Of a DNA stretch of 32,726 nt, positions 18,906 through 26,688 are shown in pieces. Within the stretch, counting starts at the first letter, position 1. Every line of letters starts with the position of its first letter. The position numbers and the translations under genes were made by a program. Origin of the DNA: Candidatus Babelota bacterium. Its GTDB lineage: Bacteria; Babelota; Babeliae; Babelales; Vermiphilaceae. The notes below the pieces were generated by a model that was given only the letters and a program-made list of their open reading frames with translations, was not told where the DNA came from and did not search any database. The stretch lies in the NCBI GenBank assembly GCA_029262595.1, contig JAJCZB010000053.1, positions 1 to 32,726 of the forward strand, written 5' to 3'.

Positions 18906-19811
18906 ATGGCTCCACTGATTATTTTAATGTACGCACTATTTGCTAGTTCTCTATCTGCCGGAAAATATTTAGTTTCGAATGCCTCTTACATGTTTGTAGT
19001 TGGTAGCCGATTCACTATTGCCGGCGCAATTCTGCTTACCTACTACTTTGGATGGCAGCAAAAACGAATTGATATTAGAAAATTAAATATCGCTGCCTAT
19101 GCCCAAATCATATTTATAGGAATTTACACAGGCTATATGATACGCCTTTGGGGATTGACCTATATTAGCTCAACCAAGCTCTCTCTCTTTTTTAACGCCT
19201 CTCCCTTCTTTACGGCCCTATTATCCTACCTTCTTTTTCATGAAAAAATGACCTTTAAACAGCTTATTGGATTAGTAATAGGATTTGTTGGCCTGATTCC
19301 TGTAATTATTACCGGATCTCCCGTAGAAACAGAAATTGGAGAATTTTTCTTTATCTCGTGGCCTGAAGTGGCGGTACTAACGGCAGTGGCAATCCAAAGC
19401 TATAGCTGGATTCTCATGAGAAAATTAGTAAAACATAATGGAGATTCTACTATTTTCGCCAATGGTGCCACCATGTTTTTTGGTGGCCTGCTGGCGCTCA
19501 CCACCTCATTTTTGTTTGATGAAGGAATCTCTGCCGTCAAAGACGCGCAGGCATTCTGGCCATGGCTCTTTTACGTGGTGATGGTGAGTAATGTGGTATG
19601 CGCTAACCTCTATGGCTACCTACTAAAGCATTACACCGCTACTTTCATTTCATTTGCAGGATTTATTACGCCATTTTTCACAGCCCTCTACGGCTGGAGC
19701 TTTCTTGGAGAGCATATTACATGGCACTTCTATGCATCCTGCATAATAGTAATGACAGGACTCTATCTCTTTTATAAGGACGAGCTCAAAGCCACTCCCT
19801 CCCTTCCATAG
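18906..19811 (+). CDS. EamA/DMT-superfamily transporter
   Basis: This is a 301-residue inner-membrane protein with about ten hydrophobic segments in two homologous halves, the usual EamA layout and length. The end of the first half carries the typical phrase FFNASPFFTALLSYLLFHEK, and the second half carries ISFAGFITPFFTALYGW followed by FLGEHITW. These proline and glutamate positions at the end of each half are characteristic of drug/metabolite transporters. Members export or import amino acids, nucleotides, S-adenosylmethionine or other metabolites, and the substrate here is not predictable. The ATG is preceded by AAAGG. It is transcribed divergently from the OPT transporter. Confidence 0.88.
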   Translation: MAPLIILMYALFASSLSAGKYLVSNASYMFVVGSRFTIAGAILLTYYFGWQQKRIDIRKLNIAAYAQIIFIGIYTGYMIRLWGLTYISSTKLSLFFNASPFFTALLSYLLFHEKMTFKQLIGLVIGFVGLIPVIITGSPVETEIGEFFFISWPEVAVLTAVAIQSYSWILMRKLVKHNGDSTIFANGATMFFGGLLALTTSFLFDEGISAVKDAQAFWPWLFYVVMVSNVVCANLYGYLLKHYTATFISFAGFITPFFTALYGWSFLGEHITWHFYASCIIVMTGLYLFYKDELKATPSLP

Positions 19812-19840
19812 CTCTAATTTCACATCTTTTTTATCAAAAC

Positions 19841-19856
19841 AGGCAAACTATTGCCT
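19841..19856 (+). terminator. Weak stem-loop after the EamA gene
   Basis: AGGCAA and TTGCCT form a 6-bp stem around a four-base loop, followed by ATTT rather than a full T run. It may end or slow transcription from the EamA gene 30 bases upstream. Strength is doubtful. Confidence 0.35.
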
Positions 19857-19924
19857 ATTTACATATTCAGATAGTAATATTATAAAAGAAGGAAAATAGT
19901 AGTAGTTCGAAAAAGGAAAATGGC

Positions 19925-20320
19925 ATGAGCAAATATCCTGTTGTATTCTTTTTTGCCGGCCTTTTGATAGGATCGCTTGGAGTTAACTGGGCCGCCTTTG
20001 ATTGTAGCTCGATCATGAGCTCTTTCCAAGATGGAAGCTTTTTGCCGAAAATGAAAACTAAATTTGAAGAATTTAAAATTTCATTTATGAGCAGCCCTAA
20101 GCCGTGTCGCGAATATGGAAGCTTAAAGTTAATGGAATCTCTCGATGATGGAAAATTATGGCCGCATCAACGAAGGAAAATGCGCCATACTTATCTTGAT
20201 AAAATGATCAAACAAGTAGACTCCTTCCCTTCAGCACAGGAAAAACAACAAAAAATTAAGCGCCTCGGAGACCGAATCGAACAGCTTGAAAGAAAATGCT
20301 ATGGAAGGAGAAAAGTATGA
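19925..20320 (+). CDS. Small membrane-anchored or exported protein, unknown function
   Basis: This is a 131-residue protein. AAAGGA lies about eight bases before the ATG. Residues 1-24 (VVFFFAGLLIGSLGVNWAA) are a signal peptide or signal anchor. The remainder is hydrophilic and mostly helical, with an Arg/Lys/Gln-rich C-terminal third (residues 75-131) that could form a coiled coil, and three cysteines. Its stop overlaps the start of the next gene (ATGA), so the two are probably co-translated. I do not recognise the family. Confidence 0.75.
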   Translation: MSKYPVVFFFAGLLIGSLGVNWAAFDCSSIMSSFQDGSFLPKMKTKFEEFKISFMSSPKPCREYGSLKLMESLDDGKLWPHQRRKMRHTYLDKMIKQVDSFPSAQEKQQKIKRLGDRIEQLERKCYGRRKV

Positions 20321-20742
20321 AAAAATTAGCTTTTTCTCTACTCATTTTTATTACACTTCCTACTCAAGCGATTTCTATTAAAGAAAAAATTAAAAATCTT
20401 AGAAAATCGCTCAAAGCTCACGCTGAAAGTGAAAACAAATCATGGTGGCTCTTAGAAAACTTGGATAAACGCGTTTATCAGATGGAACACCGTCTTTCAC
20501 CGTGTCCAGTACCCGCTACATTTGAAGAAGAAAAAAAGGTTTCGACTCCTGAAAGCCGTCGAAAATACCAAAGCCGTCGCCCTGGCCTAACCGGGCTCAG
20601 CAGACGCACGAAAATAAAAGCAAAAAAGAAAAGGTCTACAAAGTGCGAGCGCCCTGGCCTCACCCACATAAAAAATCATAAAAAGAGAACGAAACATCAC
20701 AAGGGGTGTCGTTTTTATAAAAAATGCTCCTACGACACATAA
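20317..20742 (+). CDS. Small exported protein with strongly basic C-terminus, unknown function
   Basis: The frame opens at 20296, but AAGGAG six bases before the ATG at 20317 sets the start (141 residues). The signal peptide MKKLAFSLLIFITLPTQA ends in a clear TQA cleavage site. Residues 20-65 are helical and charged. The C-terminal half (about 75-141) is very rich in Lys, Arg and His and contains RPGLT twice, plus four cysteines towards the end. The ATG overlaps the upstream stop by four bases. The base-rich tail could bind nucleic acid or acidic surface polymers outside the cytoplasm, but this is only inference. Confidence 0.75.
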   Translation: MKKLAFSLLIFITLPTQAISIKEKIKNLRKSLKAHAESENKSWWLLENLDKRVYQMEHRLSPCPVPATFEEEKKVSTPESRRKYQSRRPGLTGLSRRTKIKAKKKRSTKCERPGLTHIKNHKKRTKHHKGCRFYKKCSYDT

Positions 20743-20751
20743 TACATCCGA

Positions 20752-21090
20752 TTAAAAATCAGACATGTGCTTGCCCGCAAGAAAATGGAAATGAGTATGA
20801 AAGACTGATTGCCCCACTTCTTTTCCACTGTTGGAAATCAAGCGAAACGCTTGAGATCCGTCCAAATCTTTTGAAAGATCACGCGCTACTAAAAGTAGTT
20901 TTCCTGCAATGAACGCATCTTCATCTGAAATATCAGCAATATTTATACTATGTTTTTTAGGAATAATAAGATAATGAATCGGAGCCTTTGGAGCTCTATC
21001 TTTTATGACAACCATATCTTCTGTTTCTTTTATAATCTGTGCGGGAATTTCTCGCGCGATTATTTTACAAAAGATGCAATCAGATGCCAT
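20752..21090 (-). CDS. hinT: HIT-family nucleotide hydrolase (HINT type)
   Basis: This is a 112-residue protein, the normal HINT length. The N-terminus [14 protein letters not shown] has the typical CxxC. The C-terminal HIT triad HTHFH is at residues 98-102, with His98, His100 and His102. Asn87, Gly89 and Gln94 in [11 protein letters not shown] fit the nucleotide-binding loop. HINT proteins hydrolyse purine nucleoside phosphoramidates and adenylated substrates in the cytoplasm. AGGGA lies before the ATG. It converges with the plus-strand gene ending at 20742 (nine-base gap) and follows tRNA-Leu on the same strand, possibly in one transcript. Confidence 0.93.
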   Translation of the reverse strand: MASDCIFCKIIAREIPAQIIKETEDMVVIKDRAPKAPIHYLIIPKKHSINIADISDEDAFIAGKLLLVARDLSKDLDGSQAFRLISNSGKEVGQSVFHTHFHFLAGKHMSDF

Positions 21091-21230
21091 AAAATGTCCC
21101 TGTTTAGTGAATGGAATTCTTGTCTGTCTTCGACTACTTCGGACAGCCTTCGCGTTCTGCTTGTAACACTCCTACCACCACAGCATTCCTAATAGTGGCG
21201 CAGCCAGACGAAGCCCGTAAGAGCAAAGAC

Positions 21231-21317
21231 TGGTGCCGAGAGCCGGACTTGAACCGGCACAGTGTTTCCACCGCGAGATTTTGAGTCTCGTGCGTCTACC
21301 AATTTCGCCATCTCGGC
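21231..21317 (-). tRNA. tRNA-Leu(CAA): tRNA-Leu (anticodon CAA)
   Basis: The acceptor stem GCCGAGA pairs with TCTCGGC, followed by discriminator A and an encoded CCA (TGGT at 21231-21234 on the plus strand). The anticodon stem CGAGA/TCTCG encloses CTCAAAA, giving CAA with its complement at 21281-21283. A long variable arm is present, as expected for leucine tRNA, and the T-arm has GGTTCAAGTCC. Confidence 0.95.
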
Positions 21318-21338
21318 ATATCTATTTCAAGTAGTTTT

Positions 21339-21367
21339 AGTGTACTTCAAAAGATCAAAAGCGTCAA
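21339..21367 (-). promoter_or_regulatory. Candidate promoter for tRNA-Leu
   Basis: On the minus strand TTGACG (21362-21367) and TACACT (21339-21344) are exactly 17 bases apart, and the tRNA begins 21 bases later. The -35 matches the consensus at five of six positions. It lies directly after the stop of the MutS-like gene. Confidence 0.6.
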
Positions 21368-21369
21368 AA

Positions 21370-24201
21370 CTAGGCATCACTTTCAATTCTATCTAATGCA
21401 TCGCATGTACTCGAAAGCTCATCGCGTACCTGTAAAATATCCCGCGCTACCTTCTCTTTTTGTGCTCTAAAATAGGTACGCGCCTCGCGAACAGATACCC
21501 CATCTGGGTAACGTTTATGCTGTATAACATCGTCTATCTCTGCTGCCGCACCGCGTAATCGCTCCAGCTCTTTTTCCAGCTTGTCTTTAAGCTTGAGGGT
21601 AGTAGTATAATCAGCAAAACTCTTTTGCTGTTGCTGCGCGTGCTCATCTGAGCTGAACCACCACTCTGGAATTCCAAGAGCCACTTTAAACGATGGCCTG
21701 CACAGCCCATTACGATATGTTTCAACGCACACTTGATAATTCACAAACCCATTGCCTTCAAATTTTGTTGGAGCCTCGCTATGCGTCGCCATAACACTTA
21801 CAAGCTGCGAAAGCTGTCTCATTTTTTCGCACATTTCATTCATATACATTGCCGCAAGATTTGGCGTGGTCCCTGAAAGTGGTTCATCCGTTAAAAACAT
21901 AAACCGTGCCTGCGGATACTGGCGATTGTTATACTCAATTGCATTCAGCACGCTATCCATTCTTGCTTTTTGCGCCTGGAAGCGAGACATTTCATCGGCA
22001 ACGCTTTCAGACGTATCAATACTCGTATACAATTTCGTAAGCCAATGAAGCTCCATTCGCTCAGCAGCTGCAATACCAAATGCATGCGCAAGCACTACGT
22101 TACATCCAAACATTTTAATACATACCGATTTGCCTGCCCCATTTGGCCCAGAAAGAATTGCCTTATTTGCATCATCAAATCCAAGCGCCATGCTGTTCGG
22201 CTTACTGTTGGGCACCATCAACAACGTCCCGTTTTCAATGCGCGCTTGCGCATGATCACTATCTTCAGGCAAAAAATCTACAAAGCAAAACGATTGATCC
22301 GATGCACGATGCTCACGCATCAGCTTGGCAATTGCATAGACCGCATCAAGCTCCCCTATCGCCCAGAGCGCTTTCTGAAATTTGCCACTATTTTCTTGCA
22401 TATGCGGATGCAGTGCCAATGCATGACCGCGATGCACATCTTTTGATTTCTCCTTGCTAAATGCTGGTGCATGCGCAAGTTCAATCAATGAACGAAACGA
22501 TTTTGATTTCGTATGCGCAAACACATCTTGCAAATATCCGGCCATGCGTGTTTGTTTGAAATAGTTATCGCCTGAAAGATACGTATGCATCCGAGAAATT
22601 GAGCGTAAGCTTCTGGCCAAAAAAAGATTATGCAATTTAAAGTCTTTCATTGATTGCACAAGCCCCATGCCTTCTTGAACTCCATCTTTAATCATCAGAG
22701 TAATATTAGCTGTACGCATTAATGCCATTCGTAGCAGATAAAGTGCATTCGCAGCAATAGGAACCGCTCCCGGATTGTCTAAACTAAAAATCAACGTGCC
22801 ATCTTTTCGAAAGTTTGCGTAACACATTGAAGCGGGCACAATAGAAGTAACGGCAGAAATCATCCTTCCGATTTTGCCCAAATGCCACTCAGAATCGATT
22901 GCATGCGACTCTCCTGACTGCGGCAATAAATCTCTTAACGTCCCCTTTGCATCAACGCGATCTCCATAGCTTTGTACTGCAAATTTTGCTCGCTCTTTCT
23001 CAAACTTTAAACGATCATGCTCCGCTTTCCAAGTCGCATCTCTTTCTTGAGCAGAAATATCTAAAGCACAAATCGCAGCTCTTTTTGCGGGGTCTTCCAT
23101 GACATCACGCACAGCTGCATCAGGCGTAGCTGCCTCCAAATATAATTTTTGCAAGGCACCATGCTTTTCGTGTAAATCTTTTTGCGCTTGCTGTAATTGA
23201 TCAAAATGCCGTGAATGCGTAAACGCATTATATGCATTAAAAGCTGTCGCAATACCATCCCATGCGGTAATCAAAGGATCGTCAAGATCAGTTCCATTTA
23301 CAATTGCACTATGAAAATCATTAACCACAGGTCGTAATCCAAAAACAATCAGCACTTTAAAAAACTTTGCCACTATTTTTATATCAGCGTTTGTGCCTAA
23401 AAATTGAGGGTTTTTGATCTTCTCTAATCGGTTGGTTATCGGGCTAAATATCTGCTGCCCAATAAGTGGCACGGTATTTGAAAGCCAGCGAGCTAATTCT
23501 ACGACATAGAGCTCTTTTGCTTTTTCAAAAAGATGCACTTTTCCTTGCACGCTTACTGCCCGATTAGGATCCCAATACCGATAAAACGCACGCTGGTGTT
23601 TGGCAAAATCCTGTAATATCGATTGCACATTCTCAAACGCCTCATCATTTTCAACCAAATGCCTAATGCTCTGCTGTATGGTTAACGTATTGCGCTGATC
23701 ATGCAGCGCAATCATATTTGTCATCGCCTGTGCACCAACAGCCGTGATGGTCCGCTTTGAAAGATGCCTTAAAAGATCCGGTATTAATAATTCTTTTATT
23801 TCATTTGTTTCGACAATCGAATGCGCAGCATGTCCGGGCCCATTACCATATGCGCTAGCGGCAAGTTGGGGCAACGGAGTGCATACGTAATCGACATGGC
23901 TTAAATCTTTTTTCAGTGTCTGAATATACCCCTTTATTTCATCAGGAACTTCTTGCAGTATTTCATACAGCGTTTTACCTCCCCGGCCAACACCCCGTGC
24001 AATAATCAAACAATTTTGCAAAAAACTTCTCTGTGCTTGCCTATTACGAGCGCTTCGCTTTTTTGGCCGCGCCACAGCAATCTCTTGCTGCGAAAGCGCA
24101 GCAACTTCAGCCCATACCGGCTGTACCGGCATCCATAAAGACGTAATCAATAAAAGATGTTTACAAAAAGTGTTAAGACGATGCGCTTTGATAGGAAACA
24201 T
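21370..24201 (-). CDS. MutS-like ATPase (core plus ATPase domain) with an N-terminal signal peptide
   Basis: This is a 943-residue protein. GGAGG just before the ATG at 24201 fixes the start. Residues 1-32 read as a Sec signal peptide: a basic n-region, the core HLLLITSLWMPV and a QPVWA cleavage site. Residues about 145-230 (TAVGAQAMTNM, then LTIQQSIRHLVEN) resemble the MutS core lever domain. The ATPase domain has Walker A GPNGAGKS (685-692), a Walker B acidic pair in FLTDEPLSGT (Asp772, Glu773) and the switch histidine in ATHSE (His807). The mismatch-recognition and connector domains of true MutS are absent, and a charged coiled-coil tail follows. It is therefore a MutS relative, not the repair enzyme. 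Export of an ATP-dependent enzyme would be odd. The N-terminus could instead be a membrane anchor. Confidence 0.85.
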   Translation of the reverse strand: MFPIKAHRLNTFCKHLLLITSLWMPVQPVWAEVAALSQQEIAVARPKKRSARNRQAQRSFLQNCLIIARGVGRGGKTLYEILQEVPDEIKGYIQTLKKDLSHVDYVCTPLPQLAASAYGNGPGHAAHSIVETNEIKELLIPDLLRHLSKRTITAVGAQAMTNMIALHDQRNTLTIQQSIRHLVENDEAFENVQSILQDFAKHQRAFYRYWDPNRAVSVQGKVHLFEKAKELYVVELARWLSNTVPLIGQQIFSPITNRLEKIKNPQFLGTNADIKIVAKFFKVLIVFGLRPVVNDFHSAIVNGTDLDDPLITAWDGIATAFNAYNAFTHSRHFDQLQQAQKDLHEKHGALQKLYLEAATPDAAVRDVMEDPAKRAAICALDISAQERDATWKAEHDRLKFEKERAKFAVQSYGDRVDAKGTLRDLLPQSGESHAIDSEWHLGKIGRMISAVTSIVPASMCYANFRKDGTLIFSLDNPGAVPIAANALYLLRMALMRTANITLMIKDGVQEGMGLVQSMKDFKLHNLFLARSLRSISRMHTYLSGDNYFKQTRMAGYLQDVFAHTKSKSFRSLIELAHAPAFSKEKSKDVHRGHALALHPHMQENSGKFQKALWAIGELDAVYAIAKLMREHRASDQSFCFVDFLPEDSDHAQARIENGTLLMVPNSKPNSMALGFDDANKAILSGPNGAGKSVCIKMFGCNVVLAHAFGIAAAERMELHWLTKLYTSIDTSESVADEMSRFQAQKARMDSVLNAIEYNNRQYPQARFMFLTDEPLSGTTPNLAAMYMNEMCEKMRQLSQLVSVMATHSEAPTKFEGNGFVNYQVCVETYRNGLCRPSFKVALGIPEWWFSSDEHAQQQQKSFADYTTTLKLKDKLEKELERLRGAAAEIDDVIQHKRYPDGVSVREARTYFRAQKEKVARDILQVRDELSSTCDALDRIESDA

Positions 24202-24336
24202 TTTTTCCTCCGGTGCGATATTCTTGATGTTTAATTAATTGGGACAGTATACCGAAAAACCCTACTTTTTCTAGATTCTGCGAACAAAAATTAAAAATGA
24301 TATTACAACTCTCTCTATTATAAGTATATTACCATT

Positions 24337-24441
24337 CCGTTCGTCCTGAGCTTGTTCCGTTCGTCCTGAGCTTGTCGAAGGATACGGGCGGAAAAAGGGC
24401 ATTTTACCATTCGTTTCCTTCGACAAGCTCAGGACGAACGG
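24337..24441. repeat. 25-bp perfect inverted repeat with an extra partial direct copy
   Basis: The left arm 24357-24381 and the right arm 24417-24441 are perfect reverse complements over 25 bases (key core CGACAAGCTCAGGACGAA) around a 35-base spacer. A partial direct copy of the left arm lies 20 bases upstream at 24337-24354. The GC-rich core contrasts with its surroundings. Elements with this core are known to me as dispersed intergenic repeats in several bacterial lineages. Copy number in this genome cannot be judged here. Confidence 0.9.
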
Positions 24442-24580
24442 TTGGGGTCCCCGCGAAGCTCTGCGAAGTGGGGTTAAACGGTTGGGGTCCCCGCGAAGCT
24501 CTGCGAAGCGGGGTTAAACGGTTGGGCCCCTACGAATCCTTTGCGGAGTGAGGTAACATTCAGTATCAAAGTAAAAAATT
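24441..24580. repeat. 40-bp tandem repeat, two near-identical copies plus a decayed third
   Basis: Copies at 24441-24480 and 24481-24520 differ at a single base (24469 T versus 24509 C). A degenerate third copy runs from 24521 to about 24560-24580. Each unit contains a hairpin: CCCCGC (24489-24494) pairs with GCGGGG (24508-24513) in copy 2. Copy 1 keeps the stem through a G-T pair. The first copy begins at the last base of the inverted repeat, so the elements are joined. Confidence 0.88.
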
Positions 24581-24623
24581 GATTAAATAATTTTTTGTTC
24601 ACAGAGCCTAGCCAACCAATAAT

Positions 24624-25817
24624 TTAAAAAATACGAGACATATTAAATATTGGTCCGTACACTGCAAAAATTAAAAGTGCAACGAGCATCCCAAGAATAA
24701 TCATAACAGTCGGCTGCAAAAGCATCGTAAGCCACGCAAGGCGCTGCATAACGCGCACGTGATATGTATCGGATGCGCGCTGCAGCAAAAGTGGCAAACG
24801 GCCAGACTCTTGCCCCACTTCAATCATCGCAATAGTATCTGGAGAAAAAAGATTTTCAGCATGCTGCGCCATAGCCGCGCTCAGCGAACTGCCAGAAATA
24901 ATATCGTGCTCTATTGCCTGCAGGTTATGCTTTAAGATGTGATTCTGTACTGATTGTCGCACAATAGTGAGCGCCTGCGAAAGCGGCATCCCTCCCTCAA
25001 GTAACACTGCTATTGCACGCATCGCATAGGAAAGAAATCGTTGCTGCAATATACTCCCTACAAACGGAAGCTTCAACAAGAGCGCATCGAGCAGCTTGCG
25101 CGCTTTTCCTTTGCGCGTGATGCGCCACAATACAACAATACATAATGCGCCAATAGCAATAATGAGTCCCATCGCTGCACTCTGCACAAACGCACTTATT
25201 GCAAGCAAGCTTTGCGTGAGGGGAGGAACTTCCGTTTGCATTGAAGCAAAAATATCCACAAACCGCGGCATAATAACCGTAAAAATAATCATAATAATTA
25301 CGAAAAAAAAGAGCAGCGTAATTGCGGGAAGCAATAATGCTGATCGAAGTCGTTGATAAAAATCTTGTGTTGCTGCAAGGTGAGCGCAAATTGCGTCCAG
25401 CGATGAGGGAAGCGTTCCCGATTCTTCTCCCGCCTTAATAAGCTGAATAATAATAGGACTTGCAATAGTTCCCGTTTGCGCCAGCGCATCACTCAATGAA
25501 ACTCCCGCAATCACCATCTGCGCAACCTGATGCATCTTTTCTTGCAACTGCGGATGCTCGGTTTGATTTGCCACAATTAAAAGCGCGTCGGGAATTACTA
25601 TCCCCGCATCAATAAGAGTGGTTAATTGTTGAAAAAGTTGTAACCGATGCAAAAGGCCAATCGGGCGCTTAACCCATTGGCGCTGCTGTTTACATGAAAG
25701 CAAAGCCACCTGACGCTTTAAAAGAAGCTCATCCAAATGCTCAGCCGATCGAGCAAATAACGTCCCTCTTTTGTTTCTCCCTATCAGATCAACTCCGCGC
25801 CAGCGATAGTATGGCAT
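24624..25817 (-). CDS. Type II secretion / type IV pilus inner-membrane platform protein (GspF/PilC family)
   Basis: This is a 397-residue protein of normal family length. It has two homologous cytoplasmic helical domains, each with the family pattern: LTTLIDAGIVIPDAL then GVSLSDAL then AGEESGTLP, and IAVLLEGGMPLSQAL then GSSLSAAM then VGQESGRLP. Three hydrophobic segments sit around residues 165-190, 210-230 and 365-390. The protein forms the inner-membrane base that works with a pilus or secretion ATPase. No other secretion or pilus gene is nearby, so the remaining parts must lie elsewhere. It starts 12 bases after the DUF167 gene and is probably co-transcribed with it. Confidence 0.92.
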   Translation of the reverse strand: MPYYRWRGVDLIGRNKRGTLFARSAEHLDELLLKRQVALLSCKQQRQWVKRPIGLLHRLQLFQQLTTLIDAGIVIPDALLIVANQTEHPQLQEKMHQVAQMVIAGVSLSDALAQTGTIASPIIIQLIKAGEESGTLPSSLDAICAHLAATQDFYQRLRSALLLPAITLLFFFVIIMIIFTVIMPRFVDIFASMQTEVPPLTQSLLAISAFVQSAAMGLIIAIGALCIVVLWRITRKGKARKLLDALLLKLPFVGSILQQRFLSYAMRAIAVLLEGGMPLSQALTIVRQSVQNHILKHNLQAIEHDIISGSSLSAAMAQHAENLFSPDTIAMIEVGQESGRLPLLLQRASDTYHVRVMQRLAWLTMLLQPTVMIILGMLVALLIFAVYGPIFNMSRIF

Positions 25818-25829
25818 TGCTACTCTCTT

Positions 25830-26114
25830 TTAAAAAATCGTAATTTGTCTCTCTATTTTTAAATCATCGCACAAATCATCAAAGGTCTTTTCTGTTTCAA
25901 GCTTAAGCCGCTTGAGCTTGCTTGTAGCCCCCGTAACGATCGAAATGCATCGCTCTGGTATCTTCGACATTTTTGAAAGATACCGTACCAATTCTGCGTT
26001 TGCCTTGCCCTTCTCTGGCGCACTTTTTAGAAAGCACTTCAGGCGCTTGCCTTCGAGCTTACATCCAATTCTGCCTGAAGATGGCACCACTTTGACCTCG
26101 ATAATTACAGCCAT
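25830..26114 (-). CDS. DUF167 / YggU-family protein
   Basis: I chose the ATG at 26114, which has AGAGG upstream, rather than the one at 26141, which has no properly spaced ribosome site. This gives 94 residues, the usual size. The motif VKVVPSSGRIGC, then LKSAPEKGKANAELVRYLSK, then ISIVTGATSKLKRLKLE is diagnostic of DUF167, whose members are small soluble alpha/beta proteins of unknown biochemical role. It is often found near secretion or YggT-type genes. Here it precedes a GspF/PilC gene by 12 bases. Confidence 0.92.
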   Translation of the reverse strand: MAVIIEVKVVPSSGRIGCKLEGKRLKCFLKSAPEKGKANAELVRYLSKMSKIPERCISIVTGATSKLKRLKLETEKTFDDLCDDLKIERQITIF

Positions 26115-26185
26115 ATAGCCTCTTTCATTGTTTCTTGTCATCCTACGTTATCTTAAAAAATATGCAATAATCTCCACCTTCCCTC

Positions 26186-26214
26186 TTGCCTAATGGGGCA
26201 AATACCTTTATTCT
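26186..26214 (+). promoter_or_regulatory. Candidate promoter for tRNA-Ser(GCT)
   Basis: TTGCCT (26186-26191) and TATTCT (26209-26214) are 17 bases apart and lie 36 bases ahead of the tRNA. Each hexamer matches the consensus at four of six positions. Confidence 0.4.
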
Positions 26215-26249
26215 GTTCATACTTATTTATCTTTGAATGTAATTCAAAT

Positions 26250-26340
26250 GGAGAGATGGCTGAGTGGCTTAAAGCGCTTGCCTGCTAAGCAAGAGTCTGG
26301 GAAACCGGACACGGGGGTTCGAATCCCCCTCTCTCCACCA
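26250..26340 (+). tRNA. tRNA-Ser(GCT): tRNA-Ser (anticodon GCT)
   Basis: The acceptor stem GGAGAGA pairs with TCTCTCC, followed by discriminator A and an encoded CCA. The anticodon stem CTTGC/GCAAG encloses CTGCTAA, giving GCT at 26284-26286. A long variable arm (GTCTGGGAAACCGGAC) marks a class II tRNA, and the T-arm has GGGTTCGAATCCC. Confidence 0.96.
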
Positions 26341-26363
26341 TACTTCGCCAAGGCATCGTATGG
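26338..26363 (+). repeat. Hairpin fused to the CCA end of tRNA-Ser(GCT)
   Basis: CCATAC (26338-26343), whose first three bases are the tRNA CCA, pairs with GTATGG (26358-26363) across a 14-base loop. The same geometry recurs after tRNA-Arg at 26686-26711, with three loop differences. Confidence 0.8.
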
Positions 26364-26391
26364 CACGGCAAATTTTTTACCTCTTTTCCTA

Positions 26392-26420
26392 TTGTCTTCA
26401 ACAATGCAATCGGGTAAAAT
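26392..26420 (+). promoter_or_regulatory. Candidate promoter for tRNA-Ser(TGA)
   Basis: TTGTCT (26392-26397) and TAAAAT (26415-26420) are 17 bases apart, 38 bases before the tRNA. The -10 matches the consensus at five of six positions. Confidence 0.45.
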
Positions 26421-26457
26421 AGAAATACACGTCAATTAAATTGAAATATAAGATCAC

Positions 26458-26545
26458 GGAGAGATGGCAGAGTGGTCGAATGCGGCGGTCTTGAAAACCG
26501 CTATACCGAAAGGTATCGAGGGTTCGAATCCCTCTCTCTCCTCCA
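26458..26545 (+). tRNA. tRNA-Ser(TGA): tRNA-Ser (anticodon TGA)
   Basis: The acceptor stem GGAGAGA pairs with TCTCTCC, with discriminator T and an encoded CCA at 26543-26545. The anticodon stem GCGGT/ACCGC encloses CTTGAAA, giving TGA at 26492-26494. A class II variable arm (ACCGAAAGGT core) is present. The T-arm has GGGTTCGAATCCC. A T discriminator is unusual for serine tRNA. Confidence 0.95.
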
Positions 26546-26611
26546 GTATTTACTGTTACAAGCTTCGTTATGGATTTACCATTACCAAGTAATAGTTTTG
26601 TAACATTTCAT

Positions 26612-26688
26612 GCGCCCATAGCTCAATTGGATAGAGCGTCAGACTACGGATCTGAAGGTTGGGGGTTCGACTCCTCCTGGGCGCACCA
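26612..26688 (+). tRNA. tRNA-Arg(ACG): tRNA-Arg (anticodon ACG)
   Basis: The acceptor stem GCGCCCA pairs with TGGGCGC, followed by discriminator A and an encoded CCA. The anticodon stem TCAGA/TCTGA encloses CTACGGA, giving ACG at 26646-26648, normally edited to ICG to read CGN codons. The T-stem GGGGG/CCTCC contains one G-T pair around the loop TTCGACT. Confidence 0.95.

Larger units (their letters stand above)
24202..24623. other. Intergenic region filled with repeats
   Basis: This 422-base gap holds no gene. From 24202 to about 24300 it contains the ribosome site and a TATACT -10 candidate (24246-24251) for the MutS-like gene. From 24337 to about 24580 it is made of a 25-bp perfect inverted repeat and a 40-bp tandem repeat, listed separately. 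The rest is AT-rich with no visible signal. Confidence 0.8.

Noticed and set aside
21124-21146. Imperfect hairpin CTGTC...GACAG between HIT gene and tRNA-Leu
   Set aside because: The stem is only five base pairs with no T run, too weak to call a terminator or a repeat.
24337-24520. Possible CRISPR array
   Set aside because: Repeats are directly adjacent without unique spacers, one pair is inverted, and no cas gene is near.
26233-26439. Short open frames across tRNA-Ser(GCT)
   Set aside because: They cover a well-folded tRNA gene on either strand and have no protein features.
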